The notes below the pieces were generated by a model. The model saw only the letters and a program-made list of their open reading frames with translations. It was not told where the DNA came from and made no database searches. Below, one piece after another: positions 1 to 6,447 of a DNA stretch of 6,892 bases. The position numbers and the translations under genes are program-made. How positions within the stretch are numbered: position 1 is the first letter of the stretch; each line of letters opens with the position of its first letter. This DNA is from Tannerellaceae bacterium (GTDB lineage: Bacteria; Bacteroidota; Bacteroidia; Bacteroidales; Tannerellaceae), in the NCBI GenBank assembly GCA_031276545.1, contig JAISMW010000083.1, positions 1-6,892 of the forward strand. Reading direction: 5' to 3'.

Positions 1-36
1 TTTTCATCGGAACCGTTTTTCCACCGTTTTCCGCCG

Positions 37-44
37 CAAAGATA
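37..44 (-). promoter_or_regulatory. Possible Bacteroidetes -7 box, reading leftward out of the window
   Basis: On the minus strand this reads TATCTTTG, a full match to the TAnnTTTG -7 element of Bacteroidetes. A minus-strand ATG lies at 7-5, about 30 nt downstream of the box, the same layout as the ruvB promoter in this window. This suggests a gene that starts at the left edge and leaves the window. No convincing -33 TTTG is visible at the expected distance, and only three codons of the presumed gene could be inside, so the call is tentative. The rest of 45-188 shows no coding or RNA signal that I can support. Confidence 0.35.
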
Positions 45-188
45 CCTAACCATCTGGACGCCGTAGCATGTCCTACCGGAAGAATACGCGATATCTGATG
101 TCCTCCGTAGCCATACTCACAATTCACTAATCACTTCATTAAAATACGCTCGCTGTTTCTTCGTTCTTAATTGCATCTTTAACTCTTT

Positions 189-691
189 TGGGGAGTCAAC
201 TTTTTCTAGCGAAAGACAGTGGGCGACAAAGAGCGAAAGAAGAATTATCTCCCATTCAAATACCACATCGGGGAATCCCCCAGGTACTGGAATAAGGAAA
301 AAGGGCGGGCAAAGCAAAGCGGCGCATTCAGACAATACCCGGAGTTTAACGCGAGACTCCGGGCCATAGAAGATACTGTCCTTTCCGTATTGCGGGGGTT
401 GGTGAATGACGGCAGCACTATTACCCGCGAACTGCTTAAAATTCGTATCGATGAGGTGTTGAAACCAAATAGGAATAAGGGTAGGAATAAACTTATGCAA
501 TTTATCCCCGAATTTATAGATTTATCGGATAGGTCTGCCGGCACAAAGAAAAGCTACAAAAGGGTATTTGCCGATTTGCAGGAATACGAGACGGAGAAAA
601 ATAAACGTTTGATGTTTGACAGAATAGGCATAGATTTTCATGACAGCTTTGTCTAGTTCCTTCTATCAAAGGGATATGCACCCAATACTAT
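189..691 (+). pseudogene. Tyrosine recombinase/integrase, N-terminal remnant
   Basis: This is the front part of a Bacteroidetes site-specific tyrosine recombinase (phage, conjugative-transposon or mobilizable-island integrase). Read in one frame it begins GVNFF, meets an amber codon at 207-209, and continues RKTVGDKERKKNYLPFKY. That is an arm-type DNA-binding domain, with the family's typical PRYWN motif near 283-297 and an ITRELLKIRI helix near 418-447. A SAM-like core-binding domain follows (KKSYKRVFADLQEYE, about 550-594). A second amber codon stands at 654-656, yet family sequence resumes after it as FLLSKGYAPNT, so both stops lie inside the gene. No ATG is found before the first stop. 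An in-frame GTG at 219 could start a 145-codon stretch but would lose the first beta strand. Homology stops at 691, where an IS66-like end begins. The whole catalytic domain with its R-H-R-Y residues is absent, so the gene is dead as an integrase. Confidence 0.82.
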
Positions 692-708
692 GTAACCATT
701 CAGCCAAG
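692..708 (+). repeat. Candidate left terminal inverted repeat of the IS66 remnant
   Basis: GTAACCATTCAGCCAAG begins exactly where the integrase reading frame loses its family sequence (APNT, then AT|GTAACC). IS66-family ends usually begin GTAA. The matching right end (ending in GGTTAC or similar) is absent, so the repeat cannot be confirmed by pairing. Confidence 0.5.
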
Positions 709-754
709 TACATCTTGCCCCCTTTTCCCGACTTAGTTTTGCGGGAAAAAACAG

Positions 755-1000
755 ATGACACGACAGACAGGAAGCCGTTCATTAAGCGAAGCGGAAGGCT
801 TGGGTCATATAGAGGCGTATATTTAAAGCGGTCTCCGCCCGCCGGAGTATTACCGCAGACATAATTTTGCGGAATATCAGTTTTATAAATGGTTTGGGCG
901 GTATAAGTCTGCCCATCCGGAGCTGTTCGCCGCGAAGTCGAAGTCTCCGGCAAGGGAGGATGCCGGTGCTCTGTCTTCCTTTATCCAACTCCGGGTGTGA
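755..1000 (+). pseudogene. IS66 accessory protein TnpA-like gene, with nonsense codon
   Basis: An 82-codon frame runs from ATG 755 to TGA 998-1000, broken by TAA at 824-826 (codon 24). Across the stop it reads GHIEAYI, stop, SGLRPPEYYRRHNFAEYQFYKWFGRY. This resembles the helix-turn-helix accessory protein TnpA of Bacteroidetes IS66 elements: a target-length helix, then (S/D)GL, a YYRRHN turn and a FYKW recognition helix. AAA to TAA is a simple route to this stop. The stop codon overlaps the tnpB start as TGATG, the translational coupling usual for IS66, which supports the assignment by position. The similarity is to the family pattern as I know it; the protein is short and diverged. Not functional unless the stop is read through. 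Confidence 0.7.
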
Positions 1001-1251
1001 TGTTTTGCCTGAATGAATCCCGGCGGTATTATCTGTGTTCCTCGAGTTAGGACATGCGTAAAGGTTTCGATGCGCTTTCGGGTGTTGTCCTGAGGGACAC
1101 AGGGCGAGAACCCTTGTGTGGAGAGGTGTTTATCTTCATGAAGCGTTCACGCACCACGGTCAAACTGCTTCACTGGGAGCGCGGCGGGATGGTGCTTTAT
1201 CATAAACGTCTGGAGAAGGGGTGCTTTTCCCTTCCCGTTTTCGATGAATAT
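1000..1251 (+). pseudogene. tnpB: IS66 TnpB (Orf2) gene, nonsense codon and 3' truncation
   Basis: The frame opens with MFCLNESRRYYLC, meets TAG at 1048-1050 (codon 17), and resumes as DMRKGFDALSGVV, then GEVFIFMKRSR, VKLLHWERGG and MVLYHKRLEKGCFSLPVFDE. These are the conserved blocks of IS66 TnpB, a roughly 115-120 residue protein needed for transposition whose exact biochemical role is poorly known. Recognisable sequence covers about 84 codons. After DEY at 1249-1251 the frame stays open to 1416 but no longer looks like TnpB and becomes AT-rich, so the C-terminal quarter is replaced by unrelated DNA. An in-frame ATG at 1054 could restart translation just after the stop, but without the N-terminus and C-terminus I would not expect an active product. 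Confidence 0.88.
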
Positions 1252-1415
1252 TGCGATTTCTTAATTCACTATTTTTTCCGAAATGATTGTATCATGTTTA
1301 ATACAACATTAGTTCCCCAAAAAGTAACCGTCTGCTCGAAATCGGCTTTTATTGCAATCGGCTTTACTTTTGCAAGTTCTTGTTTATACTTATTGCAGGC
1401 TAAAATTGTGAGATG
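1252..1415. other. AT-rich intergenic stretch between IS66 remnant and operon terminator
   Basis: No family sequence is recognised here. Two copies of AATCGGCTTT lie 16 bp apart (1340-1349 and 1356-1365). They are followed by TACTTTTG at 1365-1372 on the plus strand, which matches the -7 consensus but has no clear -33 partner. Any transcript from it would run head-on into the peptidase gene. GTAACC at 1324-1329 repeats the first six bases of the IS66 end in the same orientation, probably by chance. Confidence 0.4.
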
Positions 1416-1470
1416 AAAACAGAAAAAGTAAGCATCTTTTTGGATACCAATCCCATAAAAAGATGCTTAC
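1416..1470 (-). terminator. Rho-independent terminator of the ruvB-flippase-S46 operon
   Basis: A perfect 14-bp inverted repeat, GTAAGCATCTTTTT at 1428-1441 and its complement at 1457-1470, encloses a 15-nt loop. On the minus strand the second arm is followed by TTTTTCTGTTTT, a good U-tract. The first arm begins 9 nt after the stop codon of the peptidase gene. On the plus strand the hairpin is followed by AAGAAAGG, so it should act in one direction only. Confidence 0.9.
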
Positions 1471-1479
1471 AAGAAAGGC

Positions 1480-3621
1480 TTAGCGTACCAGCTTCAGTTC
1501 GCGAATCAGGCGGGGGCACTGTCCCCATTTGTCTATCATGTACAGGATGTAGCGGATGTCGACGCCGATGCAGCGCTGCAGTTCCGGTTCGAAGGCGATG
1601 TCGCCGCTCATGGCTTCCCAGTTTCCGTCGAAAGCAAGGCCGATTACGCGGGCATGTTTGTCGAAGATGGGGCTTCCGGAGTTGCCTCCGGTAATATCGT
1701 TGTTGGTGAGGAAGCAAAGGTTCATCGAGCCGTCTTCATTGCCGTAGGGTCCGAAATCTTTGCGGCGGAACAGATCCAGTATTTCCGACTGCACCCGGAA
1801 CTCTTCGTTTGAGGCGTCTTCCTTTTCAAGGAGTCCTCTGTCCGTGGAACGGTAATCGTACCAGGCGGCGTCGTATGGCTGATAACCGCCGATGGAGCCG
1901 TAACTGGCACGCATGGTAAAGTTAGCATCCGAATAGAAGGTTCTGTCGGGATACATCTCCTGCAATCCTGCCAGATAGAGGCGTTCCCCCTTTTCGATGT
2001 CATACTGCGAGGCTGCCATGAACTGCTGAAGCTCGAAGACGGAAAGGATGACGGAGAGGCTCAGTTCGGCTGCCGGGTCTTTTTCCAGTTTTGCGTACTG
2101 TTTGGGGTCTTTCAGCGCGGCTGCGATGCCGTCGTAAGACAGCAAACGGCTTTTCCGGAACAGGTCGGCGGCGTATTTACGGTAGTCTCCTTTGTATTTC
2201 CGGTCTATCTTGCTGTAAATGTCGGGAAGGTATTGCGGCGGAACCTGTTCTTTCACGATCCGGAGCATGGCGGGCAGTACTTTTTGGTCGAGCGAGGGTT
2301 CGTAATCCTTGAAGAAGGGCTGTATCCGGTCTTCCAGGAAGGCCTCTATTTCCTCTTCCGTCGATCCCTGCACGTCGACGCCCTGCACCATACGCGCCAG
2401 GCGAACGATTTCGGCTCCGCCGACAAGGGCTTCCGTCAGGTAAGTATAGACTTTCCGGTATTCGCCGGTAGAGGTGTATCCCTTTTCCAGCAGGCTCAGG
2501 ACTTCGCCATACGTTTCCTTGCGGGCGGCGTTCTGTTCTGTCCAGGCGGCAAAGGCGGCCTCTTCTTCCTTTTTCCGGTTTATCACATTCAGGTTCTCCA
2601 GCCCTTTGTTCATTCCGATGGAATTTTTCCAGTAGTTCGAGCTGCCGGCGTATTTGGAGGCGTATTTGATGCGCACGGCGTCGGAGGCGCTCATGGCTTC
2701 CTTCCACAGTTCCTGCTTGATGCCCCGGACGTGTATGCGGGGCTTGTTCGTGTCCTCCATGCGCTGGCGGACGCCCCAGGAACTCAGGTAGCGGCTGGTG
2801 CTTCCCGGGAAGCCGACCGTCATGGCGAAGTCTTTGTCCCGGTATCCCTGCAGGGATATTTCCGCGGTATATTTCGGGCGATACGGCCGGTTGGCGGCGC
2901 TGTATTCCGCCGGCCGGTTGGCGCTGTCCGCATAGACGCGAAAGACCGAGAAGTCGCCGGTATGGCGAGGCCACATCCAGTTGTCCGTATCGCCTCCGAA
3001 TTTGCCCACCGAACTGGGAGGGGCAAAGACCATGCGGACGTCGCTGTATACGTCGTAGACGACCAGGAAGTAGCGGTTGTTGTTGTAGAAAGGTACTACC
3101 TCGGCGGCCAGGAACGGGTTTTTGCCGACGGAGTCGCAGATGGCATTTCCAATGGAATCGGCTGCCGACAGCCGTTCGTATTCGCCGGCAGAGGATGCCA
3201 GTTGGGAGTTGATGCGTTCGCTCACGTCCACCGTTTCCCGCAGATAGCGGACGCTCAGTCCCGGAACCGGCCGTTCTTCCTCCCGGCTTTGCGAGACAAA
3301 ACCGTCCTGCAGATAATCGTGCTCCACGGTGCTCAACTGCTGGATGGCGCCGAAGCCACAATGGTGATTGGTCAGTATCAATCCTTCGCCGGATACCGTA
3401 ATGCCGGTGCATCCTCCGCCGAAGATCACCACCGCCCGGCTTAGGCTGGGAGCGCTCTCGCTGTACAGTTCTTCGTAGGAGGGGACGAATCCCAGTTCCT
3501 TCATCCTGGCCAGGTTTTGCCGGTTCAGCTCTTGCAATACCCACATCCCTTCGTCGGCACATACAGGGCTTGCCATCAGGATGCATAGCAGCCCGCCCCA
3601 GATTTTCTTTTTCAAGTTCAT
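1480..3621 (-). CDS. dpp7: Secreted S46-family dipeptidyl-peptidase, DPP7-type
   Basis: A serine exopeptidase of family S46 that removes dipeptides from the N-termini of oligopeptides in the periplasm, feeding peptide catabolism in Bacteroidales. It has 713 residues, the normal length for the family. A signal peptide (KKK, a hydrophobic core, then PVCA) should be cut after Ala22, leaving the classic DEGMW mature end. The chymotrypsin-like triad is visible: His in TNHHC (84-88), Asp223 in WPRHTGDFS, and Ser648 in GGNSGSP. Cys71 and Cys88 probably form the conserved disulfide. Between the two half-barrels lies the helical domain that caps the S46 active site (roughly 280-560). Eighteen residues after the catalytic Ser stands Gly666 (FDGNWE). 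The equivalent residue is Gly in DPP7 (hydrophobic P1) and Arg in DPP11 (Asp/Glu P1), so DPP7-like specificity is inferred. ATG 3621 is the only start that gives the signal peptide. The gene begins 27 bp after the flippase stop, without a clear Shine-Dalgarno, and is the last gene of the operon. Confidence 0.96.
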   Translation of the reverse strand: MNLKKKIWGGLLCILMASPVCADEGMWVLQELNRQNLARMKELGFVPSYEELYSESAPSLSRAVVIFGGGCTGITVSGEGLILTNHHCGFGAIQQLSTVEHDYLQDGFVSQSREEERPVPGLSVRYLRETVDVSERINSQLASSAGEYERLSAADSIGNAICDSVGKNPFLAAEVVPFYNNNRYFLVVYDVYSDVRMVFAPPSSVGKFGGDTDNWMWPRHTGDFSVFRVYADSANRPAEYSAANRPYRPKYTAEISLQGYRDKDFAMTVGFPGSTSRYLSSWGVRQRMEDTNKPRIHVRGIKQELWKEAMSASDAVRIKYASKYAGSSNYWKNSIGMNKGLENLNVINRKKEEEAAFAAWTEQNAARKETYGEVLSLLEKGYTSTGEYRKVYTYLTEALVGGAEIVRLARMVQGVDVQGSTEEEIEAFLEDRIQPFFKDYEPSLDQKVLPAMLRIVKEQVPPQYLPDIYSKIDRKYKGDYRKYAADLFRKSRLLSYDGIAAALKDPKQYAKLEKDPAAELSLSVILSVFELQQFMAASQYDIEKGERLYLAGLQEMYPDRTFYSDANFTMRASYGSIGGYQPYDAAWYDYRSTDRGLLEKEDASNEEFRVQSEILDLFRRKDFGPYGNEDGSMNLCFLTNNDITGGNSGSPIFDKHARVIGLAFDGNWEAMSGDIAFEPELQRCIGVDIRYILYMIDKWGQCPRLIRELKLVR

Positions 3622-3648
3622 TCGTTCGTTTTTTTATTTGAAATTAGT

Positions 3649-5133
3649 TTACTGTTTCTGCTGTCTGTACGGAAAGTCTCTTTTTGCGAATACGATTAAA
3701 AACACAATCAGTAATACGGTGCGATACAGTATGCGCGAGACTTCCGATGCTATCACCGGCAGCATTCCGGCAGCATACAGGATCATAGCGAGTGCAAAGT
3801 AAATAAAAGCTGATTTTAAATCGTATGAAACCGGAAATTTCTTTTGCCCGACAAAGTAGGATAGCAGCATCATCAGCAAATTGCACACAAACGACGCCCA
3901 GGCGCAGGCGTGGTATCCGTAGACCGGAGCGAAGAGGACGATCACCGTCACGGTCACCGCACAGCCGGCAAGGGAGAACCAGGCGCCCCACTGCGTCCGG
4001 TCGGTCAACTTATACCAGATCGAGAGATTGAAGTAGATACCGAAAAACAATTCGCCCAGCATCACCACCGGGACTACCGAAAGCCCCGGATAGTATGCCG
4101 GCGCCACGAAATACTTCAGGACATCGAGGTAGAACATGACCCCCAGGAAGATGAACAGGGCGAAGATGATGAAATACTTCATCGCATCGGAATAGGCCTG
4201 CGAATGTTTGGCGCCGCTCCGGTTTCGGGCAAATACAAAAGGCTCGTAGGCATAGCGGAAGGCTTGGATGAACATCACCATCACCACCGCTATCTTGAAG
4301 CAGGCGCCGTAGATGCCTAACTGCTCGCGGGCATAGGCCTTGTCGGCAAACAGGTACGGAAACAGAATCTTGTCGGCCGTCTGGTTCAGAATCCCCGCAA
4401 TACCCAACACCAGGATCGGAAACGAATAGCGGAGCATCTGCCGCAGCAGTGCCGGGCTGGGTCTGTGGCGGAAGGCCGGAAGCATATCCGGTATCAGGAC
4501 AAAGAGCGTCACCGCCGAGGTGACGGCATTGGCCAGAAGGACGTATCCCACTCCTTCGTAGCCGGGACGGTAGAACAGGCCGACTGTCTCCGGCGCTTCC
4601 CGGTACAACATGGGGCAGAAGACCAGGAAAAACAGGTTCAGTACGATATTCAGGAAAATACCCAGCAGCTTGATGCCCGCAAACCGAAACGGACGCCCCC
4701 TGTAGCGAAGGTAGGCAAAGGGGATGCAGCAAAAGGCGTCTACCGCCACCACCCCCAGCAGCATCAGCAGATATTCCGGATGATCGCCATAGTGCAGCAT
4801 CCGGCTGAGCGGACGCAGCAGGCAGCCCGCCGCCAGCAGAAACAGCAGCGAAGTGCTCCCGACGCTGAAGAGCGCCGTGGCATAGACCCGCATCGGACGG
4901 TCTTCCTCCTTTTTATTGATAAAGCGGAAAAAGCCCGTTTCCATCCCGTACGTCAGCAAAATAAGCAACAGCGCCATCCAGGCATACAGATTGGTGTAGA
5001 CGCCAAATTCGCCCGTCCCGCTCAGCACACGGGTGTACAGCGGAACCAGCAGCCAGTTCAGAAAGCGTCCCACGATGCTGCTCAAACCGTATACGGCGGT
5101 CTCTTTCGCCAGTTTTTTCATTCCTTCGTTCAT
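3649..5133 (-). CDS. Polysaccharide/lipid-linked oligosaccharide flippase-like membrane protein
   Basis: An inner-membrane protein of 494 residues with about 14 hydrophobic segments (near 12-30, 46-64, 86-104, 121-141, 153-173, 195-214, 236-251, 272-292, 320-338, 352-371, 385-402, 408-428, 440-458 and 467-484). This is the layout of the polysaccharide transporter branch of the MOP superfamily (Wzx, MurJ). The start, KETAVYGLSSIVGRFLNWLLVPLYTRVL, is the typical first-helix signature, with the helix-1 Arg. LNQTADKILFPYLF near 249-262 resembles the helix-7 region. By family it should move an undecaprenyl-linked glycan across the membrane, but no glycosyltransferases lie beside it, so the substrate cannot be named. 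It starts 15 bp after the ruvB stop and ends 27 bp before the peptidase, so it should be co-transcribed. A second Met at residue 5 is possible as start, but GGA abuts it too closely to act as its ribosome site. I prefer the first ATG. Confidence 0.9.
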   Translation of the reverse strand: MNEGMKKLAKETAVYGLSSIVGRFLNWLLVPLYTRVLSGTGEFGVYTNLYAWMALLLILLTYGMETGFFRFINKKEEDRPMRVYATALFSVGSTSLLFLLAAGCLLRPLSRMLHYGDHPEYLLMLLGVVAVDAFCCIPFAYLRYRGRPFRFAGIKLLGIFLNIVLNLFFLVFCPMLYREAPETVGLFYRPGYEGVGYVLLANAVTSAVTLFVLIPDMLPAFRHRPSPALLRQMLRYSFPILVLGIAGILNQTADKILFPYLFADKAYAREQLGIYGACFKIAVVMVMFIQAFRYAYEPFVFARNRSGAKHSQAYSDAMKYFIIFALFIFLGVMFYLDVLKYFVAPAYYPGLSVVPVVMLGELFFGIYFNLSIWYKLTDRTQWGAWFSLAGCAVTVTVIVLFAPVYGYHACAWASFVCNLLMMLLSYFVGQKKFPVSYDLKSAFIYFALAMILYAAGMLPVIASEVSRILYRTVLLIVFLIVFAKRDFPYRQQKQ

Positions 5134-5148
5134 CGACTGTCTGTTTTT

Positions 5149-6174
5149 TTAATCGAACAGCGAAGCCTGCCGGCCGATCCGTGTGCGCCCCAGATGCGTA
5201 TAGGCCAGCTCGGTCACTTCGCGGCCGCGGGGCGTACGCTTGATGAAACCCTCCTTGATCAGGAACGGTTCGTACACCTCTTCCAGCGTGCCGGGGTCTT
5301 CCCCCAGGGCGGTAGCTATCGTGGTCAGCCCTACCGGGCCTCCCTGAAATTTGTCTATGATTGTTGTCAGAAGTTTATTGTCGATCTGATCCAGCCCGTA
5401 GCGATCGATATTCAGCGCCTCCAGCGCATAGCAGGCAATGGCCTTGTCGATGCTTCCGGAACCCTTCACCTGGGCAAAGTCCCTCACGCGGCGCAGCAGA
5501 GCGTTGGCAATACGGGGCGTCCCGCGGCTGCGCGAAGCAATCTCGCCGGCCGCATTCGCCTCGCAGCGTACCTTCAGGATGTCGGCGCTGCGGAGCACAA
5601 TTGCGGTAAGCGTCCCCATGTCGTAATATTCCAGGTGCATATTGATTCCGAAGCGGGCACGGAGCGGACTGGTCAGCAAGCCGCTGCGCGTCGTAGCCCC
5701 AATCAGCGTAAAAGGCGAAAGATCGATCTGGATCGAGCGGGCGCTCGGCCCCTTGTCTATCATAATATCAATCCGGTAATCCTCCATGGCCGAATAAAGG
5801 TATTCCTCCACCACGGGACTGAGCCGGTGAATTTCGTCGATAAAAAGCACGTCGTTCCTTTCGAGCGAAGTAAGCACGCCGGCCAGGTCGCCCGGCTTGT
5901 CCAGCACCGGCCCCGAGGTCACCTTGAAGCCCACGTCCAGTTCGTTGGCAATAATATTGGACAGCGTCGTTTTCCCCAGTCCCGGAGGGCCGTGCAGCAG
6001 CACATGATCCAGCGCCTCCAGCCGCATCCGGGCAGCCGCCACGAATATTTTCAGATTGTCCACCACCTTAGCCTGTCCTCCGAAGTCGCGGAAAGCAAGC
6101 GGTCTCAACGCATTCTCATACTCCCGTTCCCTGTCGGGCAGTTGCGTATCCCTAATGTCAAAATCGTCATCCAT
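5149..6174 (-). CDS. ruvB: Holliday junction branch migration ATPase RuvB
   Basis: RuvB forms hexameric rings that, with RuvA, drive branch migration of Holliday junctions during recombinational repair in the cytoplasm. The protein has 341 residues from the chosen start, the usual length. It shows Walker A GPPGLGKT (62-69), Walker B LFIDEIH (110-116), the sensor-1 stretch GATTRSG (159-165), the arginine-finger motif LRARFG (171-176), sensor 2 in [12 protein letters not shown] (218-229), and a C-terminal winged helix ending in the TPRGREVT wing (314-321). All key residues are present. The frame stays open to a TTG at 6204, but that codon lies within the -7 promoter box and family members start at MDDDF or similar, so ATG 6174, with GGAGG 8 nt upstream, is the real start. 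The gene is first in a three-gene operon; its partners are not recombination genes, and no ruvA or ruvC is present. Confidence 0.98.
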   Translation of the reverse strand: MDDDFDIRDTQLPDREREYENALRPLAFRDFGGQAKVVDNLKIFVAAARMRLEALDHVLLHGPPGLGKTTLSNIIANELDVGFKVTSGPVLDKPGDLAGVLTSLERNDVLFIDEIHRLSPVVEEYLYSAMEDYRIDIMIDKGPSARSIQIDLSPFTLIGATTRSGLLTSPLRARFGINMHLEYYDMGTLTAIVLRSADILKVRCEANAAGEIASRSRGTPRIANALLRRVRDFAQVKGSGSIDKAIACYALEALNIDRYGLDQIDNKLLTTIIDKFQGGPVGLTTIATALGEDPGTLEEVYEPFLIKEGFIKRTPRGREVTELAYTHLGRTRIGRQASLFD

Positions 6175-6182
6175 AACGTTAT

Positions 6183-6187
6183 CCTCC
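6183..6187 (-). promoter_or_regulatory. Shine-Dalgarno sequence deciding the ruvB start
   Basis: Minus-strand GGAGG lies 8 nt before ATG 6174. Strong Shine-Dalgarno sequences are uncommon in Bacteroidetes; the two downstream genes of this operon show none. It settles the start at 6174 instead of the upstream TTG. Confidence 0.75.
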
Positions 6188-6201
6188 AATTTCTCCGCTT
6201 G

Positions 6202-6209
6202 CAAAAGTA
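6202..6209 (-). promoter_or_regulatory. -7 box of the ruvB operon promoter
   Basis: The minus strand reads TACTTTTG, matching TAnnTTTG. It is 28 nt before the ruvB ATG, giving a leader of about 20 nt. The -33 element is poor: GGTG stands where TTTG is expected about 19 bp upstream, and a TTTC lies 15 bp upstream. It would drive ruvB, the flippase and the S46 gene as one unit. Confidence 0.6.
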
Positions 6210-6255
6210 CACTTTATCGGTCAGGAAACACCCTCCCCCGCTGTTTTATGCAAAT

Positions 6256-6302
6256 CGGGAGGCCGGCAGAGCCTTCGGCGCCCTTTCGTCGCCGGCCTTC
6301 CG
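6256..6302. other. Strong GC-rich inverted repeat upstream of the ruvB promoter
   Basis: CGGGAGGCCGGC (6256-6267) pairs with GCCGGCCTTCCG (6291-6302) in a 12-bp stem with one G-T mismatch (a G-U wobble if plus-strand RNA), around a 23-nt loop that itself contains GCCTTCGGC. No T-run follows on either strand, so a standard terminator is not supported. It may be a cruciform, an operator, or the foot of a transcript arriving from the right. Confidence 0.55.
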
Positions 6303-6447
6303 GAACAGCCTTCCCCGCCATTGCCTTAAGCGATTCCCGAAATACCTTAAGACCCTTTCCTCCCCTGCTTCCTGCCGACACTTCAGGGACTTCAGCCCTC
6401 CTTATTCCCTTAAGCCACCCGCTTTCTGCCTTTCGCCGACAGGAAAA
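6303..6447. repeat. Degenerate left flank of the 21-bp array
   Basis: A pyrimidine-rich stretch with no gene. It contains three CTTAAG palindromes at 6325, 6346 and 6409, whose distances to the TTTAAA of the first array unit (6451) are 126, 105 and 42 bp, all multiples of 21. I read this as decayed or diverged units of the same repeat. The units between (around 6364, 6385 and 6427) have lost the motif. Confidence 0.5.

Larger units (their letters stand above)
692..1251 (+). mobile_element. IS66-family insertion sequence, truncated remnant
   Basis: The remnant starts with GTAACCATTCAGCC, which fits the GTAA start of IS66-family inverted repeats, directly after the last integrase codon that can be recognised. 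It carries the first two genes of the usual tnpA-tnpB-tnpC order and breaks off inside tnpB. A full IS66 is about 2.5 kb, so roughly three quarters, including the DDE transposase TnpC and the right end, are missing. IS66 elements make 8-bp target duplications. The left copy would be 684-691 (AATACTAT), and I find no second copy in the window, in line with a deletion of the right side. The right boundary is taken from loss of TnpB similarity and may be off by some tens of bases. Confidence 0.75.

Noticed and set aside
640..864. A 74-codon plus-strand frame across the integrase/IS66 junction
   Set aside because: It crosses the element boundary in a frame other than those of both remnants and has no family resemblance.
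121..1271. AATTCACTA at 121-129 and 1263-1271 as flanking direct repeats of the mobile remnants
   Set aside because: Nine AT-rich bases with no further similarity at either side; chance is likely and it does not fit the 8-bp IS66 duplication site at 684-691.
1324..1329. Second IS66-like end (GTAACC) that could mark the other side of the element
   Set aside because: Only six bases match and the orientation is direct, not inverted, so it cannot be the right end of the same element.
1413..1694. A 93-codon plus-strand frame starting at ATG 1413
   Set aside because: After about 12 integrase-like residues it reads through the terminator and antisense to the peptidase gene with Cys/Arg-rich sequence; not credible as a gene.
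2233..3444. A 403-codon plus-strand frame opposite the S46 gene
   Set aside because: Antisense shadow of a well-conserved gene, with no domain or start signal.
2177..3586. A 469-codon minus-strand frame overlapping the S46 gene
   Set aside because: Shifted frame of the peptidase gene with Arg/Pro/Gly-rich composition and no recognisable family; the S46 frame explains the sequence fully.
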